Shown here: positions 21,560 through 31,263 of the stretch, in pieces
Numbering within the stretch: the first letter of the stretch is position 1
Layout: each line of letters begins with the position of its first letter
Origin: Triangularia verruculosa
Lineage: Eukaryota > Ascomycota > Sordariomycetes > Sordariales > Podosporaceae
DNA: 64,000 nucleotides
Assembly: GCA_033296885.1 (NCBI GenBank)
Contig: MU863938.1
Location: forward strand, 124,001 to 188,000
Direction: 5' to 3'
Translations under genes and position numbers: made by a program
The notes under the pieces: generated by a model
What the model saw: only the letters and a program-made list of their open reading frames with translations
The model's database searches: none
What the model was told of the DNA's origin: nothing

Positions 21560-21655
21560 ATCCTAACTTAAAACCCACACCTTTGCCATCGTAAGTTCTA
21601 GGAGGCGATACCAGTTTCGGTGGTGTGGGCCCCGGGGCTCCAGAGAGCTCCCGGA
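21560..21655 (-). repeat. Imperfect inverted repeat, right copy
   Basis: Matches 20590-20690 in inverted orientation (ACACCACCGAAACTGGTATCG, GATGGCAAAGGTGTGG on the minus strand). Confidence 0.45.
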
Positions 21656-21689
21656 CCCAGACCTGGCCCACATTTCCACACCTGGAGGC

Positions 21690-22322
21690 TGATAGACGTA
21701 CCAGTGGTTCCAATATCGCAACATGTTTCCCGGGCACGTCAGCAACGCATTCGAGGACACTGCAGGAAACCTCGTGCTTGACATTTCGCTCAGTGACAAG
21801 AATGTGTTTTTCTGGTGGCCAGATGCGCAAGGGAATGCTCCAGAGCCAAGCTCAATTGTCTCCCAGTTGAAGCGGTTCGTGATTAATCCGAAATCCTCCG
21901 ATCTCAATCTTGCCGACCCAGAAGTGCTCCAAGAGGACAACTCAGAGTTCTATCGGATTCATGACCGCTTCGCTACTAAACCGTACCGGCACTGCTTCTA
22001 TGACATGCTGAACACGGCGCTCGGCACAGACTTTCCAGCGATTGCTCATCAGCTTGGAGGCGGGTATCCTTTGTACAACTCGCTGGGCCATCTTGATCTT
22101 GAGACCAGGAACGTCGAGGTTTATTTCCCGGGACGAACGCACATGGTCCAGGAGCCGGTGTTTATCCCCCGTCGCAGTGGCGGAGATGAACAACTATGCC
22201 ACGATGTCAAGCGAGTTGCATTTGCTGGACACAAAGGGTTTTACTCGAGTCAAAGCGGCAATTCTGCTGCCTGTGTGATTGAGGCAAGGGCTACATGGAA
22301 ACTGGGTGGATAGCCAAGATGT
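21690..22322 (+). pseudogene. Carotenoid/stilbene cleavage oxygenase relic (C-terminal half)
   Basis: The frame from about 21690 reads FPGHVSNAFEDTAGNLVLD, FFWWPD, LNLADPEVL, YNSLGHLDLETRNVEVYFPG and HMVQEPVFIPR, the C-terminal signature of the RPE65/lignostilbene-dioxygenase family, with the conserved NAFED and QEPVF iron-ligand region. After about 22170 the frame shifts: NNYATMSSELHLLDT continues in another frame, then hits TGA near 22277 before the usual end (GLHGNWVD) and a final TGA at 22334. The N-terminal half is missing and a stop precedes the homology. It is clearly non-functional. Confidence 0.85.
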
Positions 22323-22424
22323 CAAGACATGATGATCATCACTGGCTCGACTCGTGATTTGAGAAAACACCTATTTTAGGCGCAATTCTCCCTTAATCTC
22401 TGATTATAGTGTCACCACCTCTTT

Positions 22425-22645
22425 AACAATAGTCAATAGGGTTTCAAAGATAGTCAGTAGGCCTTCAAAGATCGTCAACAGGCCATCAAAGATAGTTAAT
22501 AGGCCTTCAAGGATAATTAATAGGCCTTCAAAGATAGTCAGTAGGTTTTCAAAGATAGTTGATAGGTAGATAGTAAAGATATCTAATAGCCTTTTGAAGG
22601 GGGTTAATAAGCTTGGGAAGGGAGTTTATAAGCTTTTAAAAGGAC
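22425..22645. repeat. Degenerate 21-bp tandem repeat tract 3 (best conserved)
   Basis: About nine units of TAGGCCTTCAAAGATAGTYAR with a clear 21-bp period. Lies between the carotenoid-oxygenase relic and the 3' end of the SET gene. Confidence 0.88.
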
Positions 22646-22761
22646 CTGTTTATAGGCTATATAAGGTAAGGTAGGTTCAATGCGTCAGAAAATAAGGTAG
22701 GTAGGTAACCAGCTGAATGCTAAGATCCATACCTAGGTATTACACTTTCGATCCCATCACC

Positions 22762-24258
22762 TCACGGCCTCCAGTCCCTCGCTCCCCTCTCGAAATCTTC
22801 CAGCCTCTCCACAAACGCCTTCGCAATGGAAATTCTCTCGCTATCTCCTCCCGCATACCAACTTAACCACACAACCCCCTTCTTCCCGTACTCCTTGGCC
22901 TTCTTCATCTCTCCCCTTTGGGCATAGACATTGCCAATGATATTATACAAATCGCCCATCTGTCCTTCCATCCCTTCCTCCCTTACCAGTTCTTCAATTT
23001 CGGCAATCTTTGGTTCTGTCAGTTTGGACGGCGTGTCGAACTCCTCTAGCAGGGCCTGAATCCGGTTACGCTGTTTGTCCGACTTTTTGATGGCGGTGGG
23101 ATTCTGGCACAGAGCGCAGGTGCATGTGAAGCCCCACCATTTGAGAAGCTCGGAGCGGTCGGTTGAGAGGATATTCAAGGGGGCGTCTAGAGGTGTTAGC
23201 GGCAACTGATAATGAGATGGAAGAGAGGGTGGCATACAAGAGATGGAAAGCTCCTCGCCGGGGGAGATGTCTTTGTAGGCTACAACCTCCATGATGAAGG
23301 TCGAAGGGGAGTAGCGGGTGAAGCAACTATTCAAGTCAGTTATCCATCTCCCTTCGGAGCCAGGGACTGCGTACTTTGGCTTGCAAGCATGATTGATTCT
23401 CTGTTCACATGTCAGTACAGCCCCGTCATCACAACTACCTACCTTAGGTAATAAAAGAAAACTAACCGCAATCTCAGGATACAATCCCGAGTGACTCCCC
23501 CATCCCATCTGCCCCGTCGAACCCTCCAACACCCCAACCGTCACGTCAAACGTGTTCGTCTTCATGATGTCGTCGAGGACATAACCCTTTCCCTGCGAGG
23601 CCAGCCCCATCACCTCCCTCTGCTGCTTCTTCGGCAGTTGGTTGCCAGCCCTCTGCAGGAGCCTCAACACATCCCTCGTCTCCCATTTGTCGTTCTGCTC
23701 AGCGCTCTCCAAAAGCTGTAACATGACCGGGGGCTGGACCATCAAGATAGTGTCCTTCTTAATGTGCTCCGTGGCGACAACGCCGTACCCCTTGTTCGGA
23801 AGCTTTTCCACTTTGTAGGGGTTCTTGGGGTAATGAGTGGGCTTGAAAGGCAGACCGCCACGGTCATTCTCCAACCAGGAGATATATGGAGAGTGAATGA
23901 ACGACGCGATGTCAGCGGCTGTTTCTGGGGTGGTGATGATACTCAGTGGCGTGCCGGCCCAGGTGTTGAGGGTCGTGAAGGTGCATAGCTTTGGAGCTTT
24001 TACTTGGGTTCTCTTTTTTTGCTGTTTCTTGGGAAGAAAGCAGGTAGGTGGGATGGACCAAGGGTACCAGCTGTTGGTTAGGATGGCGGTTTCATCGTCC
24101 ACAAGCGGCGGGCAGGATCGCAGGTGGTTGAGGGGACTAAGGTGGCTGTTGTTGGGGCATGATTGAGATGTGGGAGGGACAGGTTCTAGGCTTGCGAGAG
24201 CCCCTTGATTGGCGAGAAGGAGTTGCAAGGCAGCAAAGGTTGATATTTGTGTATACAT
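22762..24258 (-). CDS. SET-domain protein with N-terminal signal-like segment
   Basis: Start at ATG 24258 gives MYTQISTFAALQLLLANQGALA, a probable signal peptide or membrane segment; the frame extends further upstream but without support. Three introns (23401-23466, 23327-23374, 23187-23237) restore the SET core: LYPEIARINHACKPNCFTRYS (Asn-His-Ser-type motif), GEELSISYAPLN, and CTCALC after the domain. The product is about 443 aa. The start of the domain is GYGVVATEHIKKDT. The C-terminal part resembles TPR helices (LYNIIGNVYAQRGEMKKAKEYG). It belongs to the fungal SET group related to SMYD but without a MYND finger. Such proteins methylate lysines; the substrate is unknown. Confidence 0.85.
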   Translation of the reverse strand: MYTQISTFAALQLLLANQGALASLEPVPPTSQSCPNNSHLSPLNHLRSCPPLVDDETAILTNSWYPWSIPPTCFLPKKQQKKRTQVKAPKLCTFTTLNTWAGTPLSIITTPETAADIASFIHSPYISWLENDRGGLPFKPTHYPKNPYKVEKLPNKGYGVVATEHIKKDTILMVQPPVMLQLLESAEQNDKWETRDVLRLLQRAGNQLPKKQQREVMGLASQGKGYVLDDIMKTNTFDVTVGVLEGSTGQMGWGSHSGLYPEIAVSFLLLPKVGSCDDGAVLTCEQRINHACKPKYAVPGSEGRWITDLNSCFTRYSPSTFIMEVVAYKDISPGEELSISCMPPSLPSHYQLPLTPLDAPLNILSTDRSELLKWWGFTCTCALCQNPTAIKKSDKQRNRIQALLEEFDTPSKLTEPKIAEIEELVREEGMEGQMGDLYNIIGNVYAQRGEMKKAKEYGKKGVVWLSWYAGGDSERISIAKAFVERLEDFERGARDWRP

Positions 24259-24499
24259 GATGGGCGTGTGACCCGCCAGAAGAAATTGACAGACTGACAA
24301 CCGCCGAAATTGACAGACGGACAGCTTCTTATTAATATGAAAGTCTGGCAAGACAAGCCAATTCCGACAAACAGAACGAACTACCGTGTCGTAGGTATCT
24401 TGTTCAAGTCCTTGCTGGCTGCCAAGCACGCCGTGGACAAAATAATTGGTACTACAAGCCGGGATCACACCTACAATATAGTAGAAAAGGCCTGTGTAT

Positions 24500-24615
24500 T
24501 ATTATTAAAGGGCTTATTACTATCTTTTAATACCTAAAAAGTATTTTCTAAGGTATTCTCGATATTTCTTTAAGCCTTTTAACTATCTTTCATGGCCTTT
24601 TAATCATCTTCCAAT
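24500..24615. repeat. Degenerate 21-bp repeat tract 4 (reverse orientation)
   Basis: Contains AGCCTTTTAACTATCTTTCA and GGCCTTTTAATCATCTT, the reverse complement of the 21-bp unit. Short and decayed. Confidence 0.6.
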
Positions 24616-24900
24616 GTCATATTCCCACTTTGCAGTGTCAGCTATTTTGTTCAGGACGTGCCAAGGTGCCGCATTTTGGCAGTGCCGGCTTGTTTGGTAC
24701 GGCTCAGGGGCATATTAGCCTGGCCTCTTGGAACTGTCTTGCCGCCGACGATCTCTCAGGTATTCACCCAAACACGACCAGAGCCCAAACGGCCTCAATT
24801 AACAACCTCGTTACATTCGTACATTTCCAGGACGGTAATACAACTAAAGAAAAGTGCTAAAGAATATGTACAACCATCACGCCTTGCCATGTCCCCTCCA

Positions 24901-26164
24901 TTATGCGCTCGTACTAAAGTAGTAATTCTCCCACAGGTATTCGTAGTCCTCAATAATACCAGCCAACAGCCCTGGCATGCGGCTCCGTACGCCGCCAACA
25001 AGACCCTTTGTGACGTTATCGTAAAAGGCCCCGCGCATAGCCCACCATCCCATCGCCCAACCGCGGCGATTCCATTCCTCACGCTCCAGTGGTGTTGTCT
25101 GCAAGCCTCTGTCTCGTAGTTGCCTAGCCGCGAGCTCAGTTCCCACGCCCAACAGCCAAGGCGTCCAGGACTTGCGCTTGTCCTTGCTGCGTGCCAGCGC
25201 GATGGCAAAAACAAGCGGTGCCAGGATGTGTAGCACCTCGGCCAACTGCGCCCTACCCTGGAGTCTGTTGAGCAGATTCGACGCCGGCTTGATGTCATCC
25301 GCCGTCAAGACCCTTGACAGGAGGTATCCACTGGTATCCCCGGGCGCAGGAAGCGTAGGAAGAGACATTCCAGTGCGCGGCATTGTCCACTCCCCGTTGG
25401 GACCAACCCCTTTCCTCTGCGGCGCACCCACTGAGCCGTTTCCGAATCCCTTCCTATCCTCGTCATCTTCTCCAAGCGCGCGTAGCTCGGCTTCCTCGGG
25501 GTCTTCGGGGCCCTCGTCGGGTATCGGTTCCCGCTCGGGGAGGACTGGCGTCAGGAGCGGCCGGGACTTGGTGATGCGCAATAGTAGAAGCTTGCAAAAG
25601 GCCTTGATGGCCTCGAAGAGGACCACCACGTTCCAGCGCATGCGCTCGCCGCGGCGTTTCGCCGACATTTCGCAGAGCAGCTGGACATAGTTGACGATTT
25701 GGAGGACGTAGGCGACGCGACGGTAGAAGGCGCTCTTGAGCGTCCAGAATTTTGTGTAACGGCTTTGTGGCGAGGGGGCGCGGGGGGGCGAGGAAAGCGG
25801 CAGTTTCGAGAGAGTGGCGGCTCGGGAGAGGAGGGTATCATGGTACAGAGAAAGCAACTGAACACCGCTGTGAATCGACTCGGAGGCTATCTCGGCATCG
25901 CGAAAGCGACCTAGAAAAAGGTATCCTGTTAGCTGTCGAGATGCTCCAGGGCGCCCGGGCTCGATGGAATAGGGGGCAGCAATTACCAGGTATGATGTAC
26001 GTCAATGATCGCAGTGTTGACTCTATCTGCGACACCTGATGGGAGTTCTTGGTGATGAACTCATCGTACATATGAAGCCATTGCGGAGGAAGTGAAAAGG
26101 CGCGCTTCACGCCAGAGCGCTCCAGCGCAGGGGTCCGGTCCTGTTTGTCGGCTGGCCTTGACAT
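24901..26164 (-). CDS. PEX16: Peroxisomal membrane protein PEX16
   Basis: Two exons (25987-26164 and 24901-25910) give 395 aa with a 76-bp intron in phase. Family landmarks: WLHMYDEFITKN, QIESTLRSLTYIIPGRFRDAEIASESIHSGVQLLSLYHD near the start, then FWTLKSAFYRRVAYVLQIVNYVQLLCEM, and a C-terminal LAEVLHILAPLVFAIALAR followed by GRG-type sequence and a WENYYF-like end. PEX16 takes part in peroxisome membrane assembly and import of peroxisomal membrane proteins. The middle (residues about 195-235) is acidic and low-complexity, usual for fungi. Its presence about 10 kb from a peroxisomal alcohol oxidase may be coincidence. Confidence 0.9.
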
Positions 26165-26727
26165 CGCATTCGGCAGTTACAAGAGGTGCGGCATGGGGGT
26201 AAAGGAGAGCAAGGCTGGCGACAACACCGGTCGGTCGCAGTCGAGTTTTCCGGTGGGCGCGTGGAAACAAAATCAAGGGTATCTCGTGGGTGATCGCGGA
26301 TTTGGCAGAGCGATGGAATGTCGTTGAGCGTTGAATTGGCGTTGGTGTTGGTGTTCAGGGCAGCGGCGCCAGAGCCCATGCCTCGGCTGCAAGCTGCCTG
26401 GGTGCTAGCTCGCAGGTGCAGTGGTCCGAGCTCCTGACGCAATCTTGAACCTGGGGGATCTGCCAAGCAGCAGGGATCGACGTGCGAGGGAAAATGAATT
26501 CCAACGCTTTTCGGCGCGTGATTTACGCGTCTCTTTGTTCACTTTGTCTTGATTTGGATAGGTGCACGAAACGATCAGACCGCTTGTCTATTCCTACAGT
26601 CCGTACAGCGTTGCTTGCAATTCCTTACTCGTGTCATCATTCATCACTTTCGTTGTCCTTAACGACTTCACATGCCACTGAACCCCACGGGCCCCAACCC
26701 CTTGAAAACACCAGGAGTTTAAGCTCC

Positions 26728-27494
26728 TTACCGCTGTGCCTGCTGAGCCTTGAGCTTCGCAACTCTGGCTCTTATCCCCTCGGTGATTTCTTGCTCATTG
26801 AAGATGGAGGTCACGCTGGGGTGTACAGATACAGCCTCGGCCCACTTGGTAAAGTTGGGCGCCTTCTCGACAATGGAAGGCCACAAATTGGAGGGGTAGA
26901 GGTCCGTCTGGGACAGGCTCTTGATGCGGATTACAAATGAGCCAGTCAAAACCTGGGACGCCATTAGTAGAGGTTCTCTTTTTGCTAGCCCGTGGGAATT
27001 ACCTCAGCCTGGGTCAACTTGTCGCTGCCGCCGAAATAGGGGCTCGCGTCAGCAAGCAATGGCTCAACCTCCTTGACGAGGCTGGCGACAGCTTTGTCTG
27101 CAATCTCACCCCTTTCCTCCTCGCCCTCTGTTGTGTACAGGGCAAAGAGCTGGCCGTTAAACTTGGAGATGAAGGCATCAACAAACACCGCGATACGTGC
27201 ACGACGCAGCGCACCCTCAGCTGTGTTGGAAGGGGGCAGAAGATGAGATGGGTAAGCATCCGCCAGGAAGTTTGCAACAATGGCGGACTCAATGATGACC
27301 TCGCCGTTGTAGGAGAGCGCAGGGACCAGGCCCCGTGGGTTGATCTTGAGGTACTCCGGGGTGCGGGGAGTGTCCAGGTCGATGATGACTTCTTCAAAAG
27401 GAACCTTCAGCTCTTCCAAGATGATGTGCGCCCGGTGCGCCCATGGGCATCGGTGGTTGGTGTAAAGGATGAGCTTGGCGTCGGTAGAACCCAT
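26728..27494 (-). CDS. Glutathione S-transferase
   Basis: Exons 27003-27494 and 26728-26952 give 238 aa. The N-terminal thioredoxin-like domain has the Cys-type active site HRCPWAHRA (Cys16), cis-Pro region NPRGLVPAL and the ES motif (VIIESAIVANFL). The all-helical C-terminal domain ends PSVTSIFNEQEITEGIRARVAKL. The CPWAHR site points to the omega/GTT-like group, which often reduces glutathionyl conjugates. The intron has a GTAATT donor and CCCAG acceptor with phase 0. The 563-bp gap to PEX16 suggests separate promoters. Confidence 0.9.
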
Positions 27495-28605
27495 CGTGGC
27501 TGTATCTTGTGACGTTGTCTCTTGGTTGATGGCTGATCAGTCTTTGCGGCACAAAAGGGGCTTGTCGTCGAAATAGGGTTTCGAGAGGTGGAGTCTTTGG
27601 CGAACTTGCCAATTTATTTTTGGCCGGGGAAGCCCAACGTCTTTTTGAAGGCATCTCAGTTCGCACTTATCTCATTTTGCTGACAAAAGCACACGGATTC
27701 CGGATGGTCGCGTCATATGGCGCTATCGAGAACACAAATGGAGTTATGTGGGAGCTTGGGGAAGCTTGCTAAGCAGCTCGAAATCGGTGCCGTAAGTGGC
27801 CGAAACTCGGTGTGTGAATTGCCCCGCACGCGGGATTGAGGATTGATCTTTCCGTCTCTGCCAGTGTCGGAGCCGACGCTGACCTTTTAGAGGCTCTGCG
27901 AGGCCATCCCGTCGGCGCCCGGGCAAATCCTTGAAACAATGGAAGGTCAATTGTCCGTCTATACCTATCAATCCATCAGGGAATTGATACCGAGCGGCTA
28001 TGGGACCCTACAAAATACCCATGTTTTTACTCCAAAACTGGATTGCCAGCCGGGCCTCGCATCACTTCGTCGGTCTTGTATGGTTCGGCACTGTAAATCG
28101 CTACCTACAGTTCCTACTCAGTTTGGTAGTATGGTGTGAATCCGTCATCTTCTGACCTTCTTGAAAGTTAACCCCTTGGAAGTACCTGTCAACATTTCGT
28201 TGTCATATGTCCACCTACAGTCGCGGAAAGCATCGTGATCTAGCCCAGAGTCCCGAGGCGCTACTTACCGCATTGCCATATCCCTCGATGTTTGCTCGCT
28301 GTTGGAGTCAAAAGTCAAGGGATCCTGTGGACACTCGACCGTGGGCCGTTTGAGTCGTTACAGGCCATCAACATCTTCCCACTTGTGAGGTTGACAACCG
28401 GCTAAACACCCTCGGATGCCACGGCCCGCTCGATATTAAGAAGCGCTGGGCGCGAAGCAACGAAACATGCTGCAGCCGTTGTGGTAGCGGAGTCTTCTTG
28501 GCCGCGCTGATGTCGGGTGTATGTAAATGGCGAGGTCGCTGCCTTTGCTCGTAGCTAGTAGATTTTGCTGACGGGTATCGTCGTCCTTGGTCGCAGCTGT
28601 GAACC
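27495..28605. other. Intergenic between divergent GST and AA9 genes
   Basis: About 1.1 kb separating two divergently transcribed genes; it must hold both promoters. No gene seen. Confidence 0.5.
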
Positions 28606-29878
28606 ATGAAGCTCATTTCCCATACTCTCCTCGCGGCGGCGGCCATGGTGAGCAATATGGGCGTTGCTCGGGCCCATGTGTTTATCTGGGTATGTTTCAT
28701 GTTGGCAGCAAGGCTAACCAGCTAGCTGACGGGATCAGGGTGTGTTTGTCAATGGCGTGGATCAAGGTACCTTCAATGGTATCAGGACGCCGGCCTACAA
28801 CGGGCCTCCTCCAAGAGGTTACTCGAACTCTCCAGTGAAAGATCTGAACTCGATTGACATGCGATGCAATGTGTTGGGAGACAAACAAGTCCCTCGCACC
28901 ATCAAGGTATTCCCCGGAGACAACATCACCCTTGACTGGCATCACAACAACCGCACGATAGCGGACGACGTGATTGACTTTAGTCATCACGGCCCAGCAC
29001 TTGTGTATCTGACACCAGACCCCCCTGCCGAGAATACGTTCGTCAAAATTTGGGAAAAGGGGCTTTACGAACTTGGCCCAACCCCTTTTAGTCCCGGCAA
29101 GTGGGCAACAACATCAGATATCAAGGCCAACAATGGGCTCATGAATTTCCGAATTCCTGCGAACTTGAAGGCTGGCTTGTGAGTCTTGGGTAGGACATCG
29201 TGCTGGAAAGTGATGCTAACTTTAGACAGCTATCTCATCCGCGCCGAAATGGTTGGTCTTCACGAGGCAGATGCCCGGTTTGACCAGAACTCGCGGCGTG
29301 GCGCTCAGTTCTATCCAAACTGTGTCCAAATTGAAGTGGTTGGCGATGGCGCCGTCGAACTCCCTGAGGGCGTCTCTTTCCCAGGGGCTTACAAATACGA
29401 CGATCCTGGGGTTCATTACAACGTATGCTTTGGAACAGCAGTCCATAGGGGCTTCGACTCACTAACATCCAAGGCAGATCTACTGCTCAACTGAACGTGC
29501 TCCTCTGGCGCCCTGCACAGATGCTAGCACCTACAAGATTCCAGGTCGGCCAACTGTTTTGACATTCTGCTTTTCGTGTGCTGACGATCCTATCTAGGCC
29601 CTACCGTCTGGTCGGGTGCTTGGCCCGAGACGACAGAAGTTGCTTTAGGCCCAGTCACTGGATCAACAACCGCGACGCGCTGGAGTAGCTGGTACGTCGT
29701 CAGCCCAGTCCCCTTAGCATTCTACGATGGTACTGACAAAAGTGGTAGGATTCAACAATCCGTAGTTACGACGGCGACCTTCAATCAAGCCGGTTCGCCC
29801 GTTCCAGTTGCGACATCGCAATACACCGCTTCTTGGTCGTTGGCGTATGCTACGCCAACAGCGCCACCGACTCTTTAG
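28606..29878 (+). CDS. AA9 lytic polysaccharide monooxygenase (secreted)
   Basis: Six exons (28606-28689, 28739-29178, 29230-29422, 29478-29544, 29598-29691, 29749-29878) give 335 aa. A 23-residue signal peptide ends ...VARA, leaving His24 as the N-terminal copper ligand (HVFIWGVFVNG). The second His is His111 in SHHGPALVY. FVKIWEKGLY and QFYPNCVQIEVVG (axial Tyr region) complete the AA9 pattern. AA9 enzymes cleave cellulose or hemicellulose chains by oxidation and work with cellulases. There is no CBM1; the C-terminus is a Ser/Thr/Pro-rich tail with repeated TT-A-F and ATSQY segments that may be O-glycosylated. The third intron uses the second of two close acceptors (TAGACAG). Confidence 0.92.
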
Positions 29879-30303
29879 TGGCAGCCAGGTATCTCACTGC
29901 GCTGAGGATGAGCCCGTCAACCAGACGGAATGAAAGTTGGTTCAGGAGAATGTGAGAAGGAAGCTTCCGAACAGAACCAACCATTGGTTGCCTCTGCGAC
30001 ATTTCTCGAAGAAAGGCATTGACGACTCATTAGCTTCAGAGCTAATCGACCATCATTGTGGCAGATCGAGTTGACAGCTGTCCGCCGTTGTGACTAAACC
30101 TCTCGGAGCAACCCGTGAACCACAAGCCGATGATGACTGTGGTGATTCTCAGATATTGAGCTTATTTTGTCTCCTGATGCGGTCCTCGGGGACAACGTAT
30201 AGCTCAGTTCGTGTCAATTATTTAATCAGGCGCTTCCCGGTCAATTGGTCAAGAAATTTGGCAAGCTGGAAACACCAACACTCATTTGCACATCACCACA
30301 ACC
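29879..30303. other. Intergenic
   Basis: About 425 bp with no gene seen; contains the AA9 3' region and the upstream region of the small membrane protein. Confidence 0.4.
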
Positions 30304-30531
30304 ATGAGCACCTCCGCACGATACCTTTCAGCGGAAGCAGTCAACTTCGCACGCACAGTGGAACTGAATCCTACTCAACCTTTGACTTCTTTCGTAACCC
30401 GCACTACCCCTCTTCTCCTGTTCCTTGCCTTCTGGGCATCAGCCTTGGTGTACATGGCATCCATCGATCACGATTCCCTCAGTGAAGCACCCAGCCGTGT
30501 CCCCTACAAGAGCGAGAGTGGAAGCAAATAG
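30304..30531 (+). CDS. Small single-pass membrane protein, 75 residues
   Basis: The ATG at 30304 follows CACAACC, a strong fungal start context. The product has a polar N-terminus, one clear membrane segment (TTPLLLFLAFWASALVYMAS, residues about 39-58) and a short basic, Ser-rich tail. It resembles small fungal mitochondrial or ER membrane proteins in layout, but I do not recognise a family. No intron is needed. A longer overlapping frame (30090-30485) is in another frame and is a shadow. Confidence 0.55.
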   Translation: MSTSARYLSAEAVNFARTVELNPTQPLTSFVTRTTPLLLFLAFWASALVYMASIDHDSLSEAPSRVPYKSESGSK

Positions 30532-31161
30532 AGCGCACAAGGCCTGCAAAGTCCTGTCCTGCCCGGTCTTAGACGGCAACCTCAACTCAACGGCACCTTC
30601 GCTGGTCAGAACCTTCATGCTCTCGGCTCAGAGCTCCTCCAACTAGTGATCACGTCAGTAGAAAACTGCATGTTCTTCAGAAGCAATGATTCGCCAAGTC
30701 ATCTCGCATTTGCGTCGACAATGACCAATTCTCCAGCCAAGTTGGCCACATCTCTCTCTCTACGCTTTGCAGTTAATTACTGTACGAGGTGAAGGCCAAC
30801 CAGAACCGAGCGCCGCCCACCACTACACCACCGTGCAGATTGGAATCGAAAGATGGAAGGGCGGCATCCATGACACTCCGTTTGAAGCCGGAACGGAAGT
30901 CAGTAGGAAAATACACATTACGCACTCAATTGCACACACCCTCGTTCTGAGTTCTTGCATCAATATGTGGAGGTCAAATGTGCCATGTTGTTTATTGGTA
31001 GTCAGAATCACTGAGAATGATGACGGCGATTCCAACGTAGCTATTTGTTTTCTTCTGCGACCTTTCCATCAATTCTTTGCTGTAAACCTTCAAAGCAACT
31101 GGTTCCAACATGTATACTACTTCTGAATCCAGTTTCCATCATCTAATTGGAAGCCATCCTA
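30532..31161. other. Intergenic
   Basis: No supportable gene; holds the 5' flank of the tRNA. Confidence 0.4.
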
Positions 31162-31253
31162 TCGGGTATGGTGTAGCGGTAACATCGTTGACTCTCACTT
31201 CTCAGAAGTGTCTGTTCTCTCAACAGCCCCGGGTTCGACTCCCGGTATCCGAG
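31162..31253 (+). tRNA. tRNA-Glu(CUC) with a 21-nt intron
   Basis: Acceptor stem TCGGGTA/TATCCGA pairs with one G-U and is followed by discriminator G. D arm GTG-TAGCGGTAA-CAT, anticodon stem GTTGA/TCAAC with loop CTCTCA...C and anticodon CTC at 31194-31196, T arm CCGGG-TTCGACT-CCCGG. A 21-nt intron (31198-31218) interrupts after position 37, the standard place for nuclear tRNA introns. Box A and box B are intact. A T-rich stretch just downstream (about 31255-31262) should end Pol III transcription. Confidence 0.95.
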
Positions 31254-31263
31254 TCTCTTTTTG
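31254..31263 (+). terminator. Pol III terminator after tRNA-Glu
   Basis: CTCTTTTTGC begins a few bases after the discriminator; five consecutive T residues are enough for Pol III termination. Confidence 0.75.

Noticed and set aside
24259..24468. Upstream extension of the SET gene frame
   Set aside because: The start at 24258 gives a signal-like segment; the extension has no support and contains a short duplicated block.
26482..27512. Plus-strand ORFs across the GST gene
   Set aside because: Shadows of the GST exons on the other strand.
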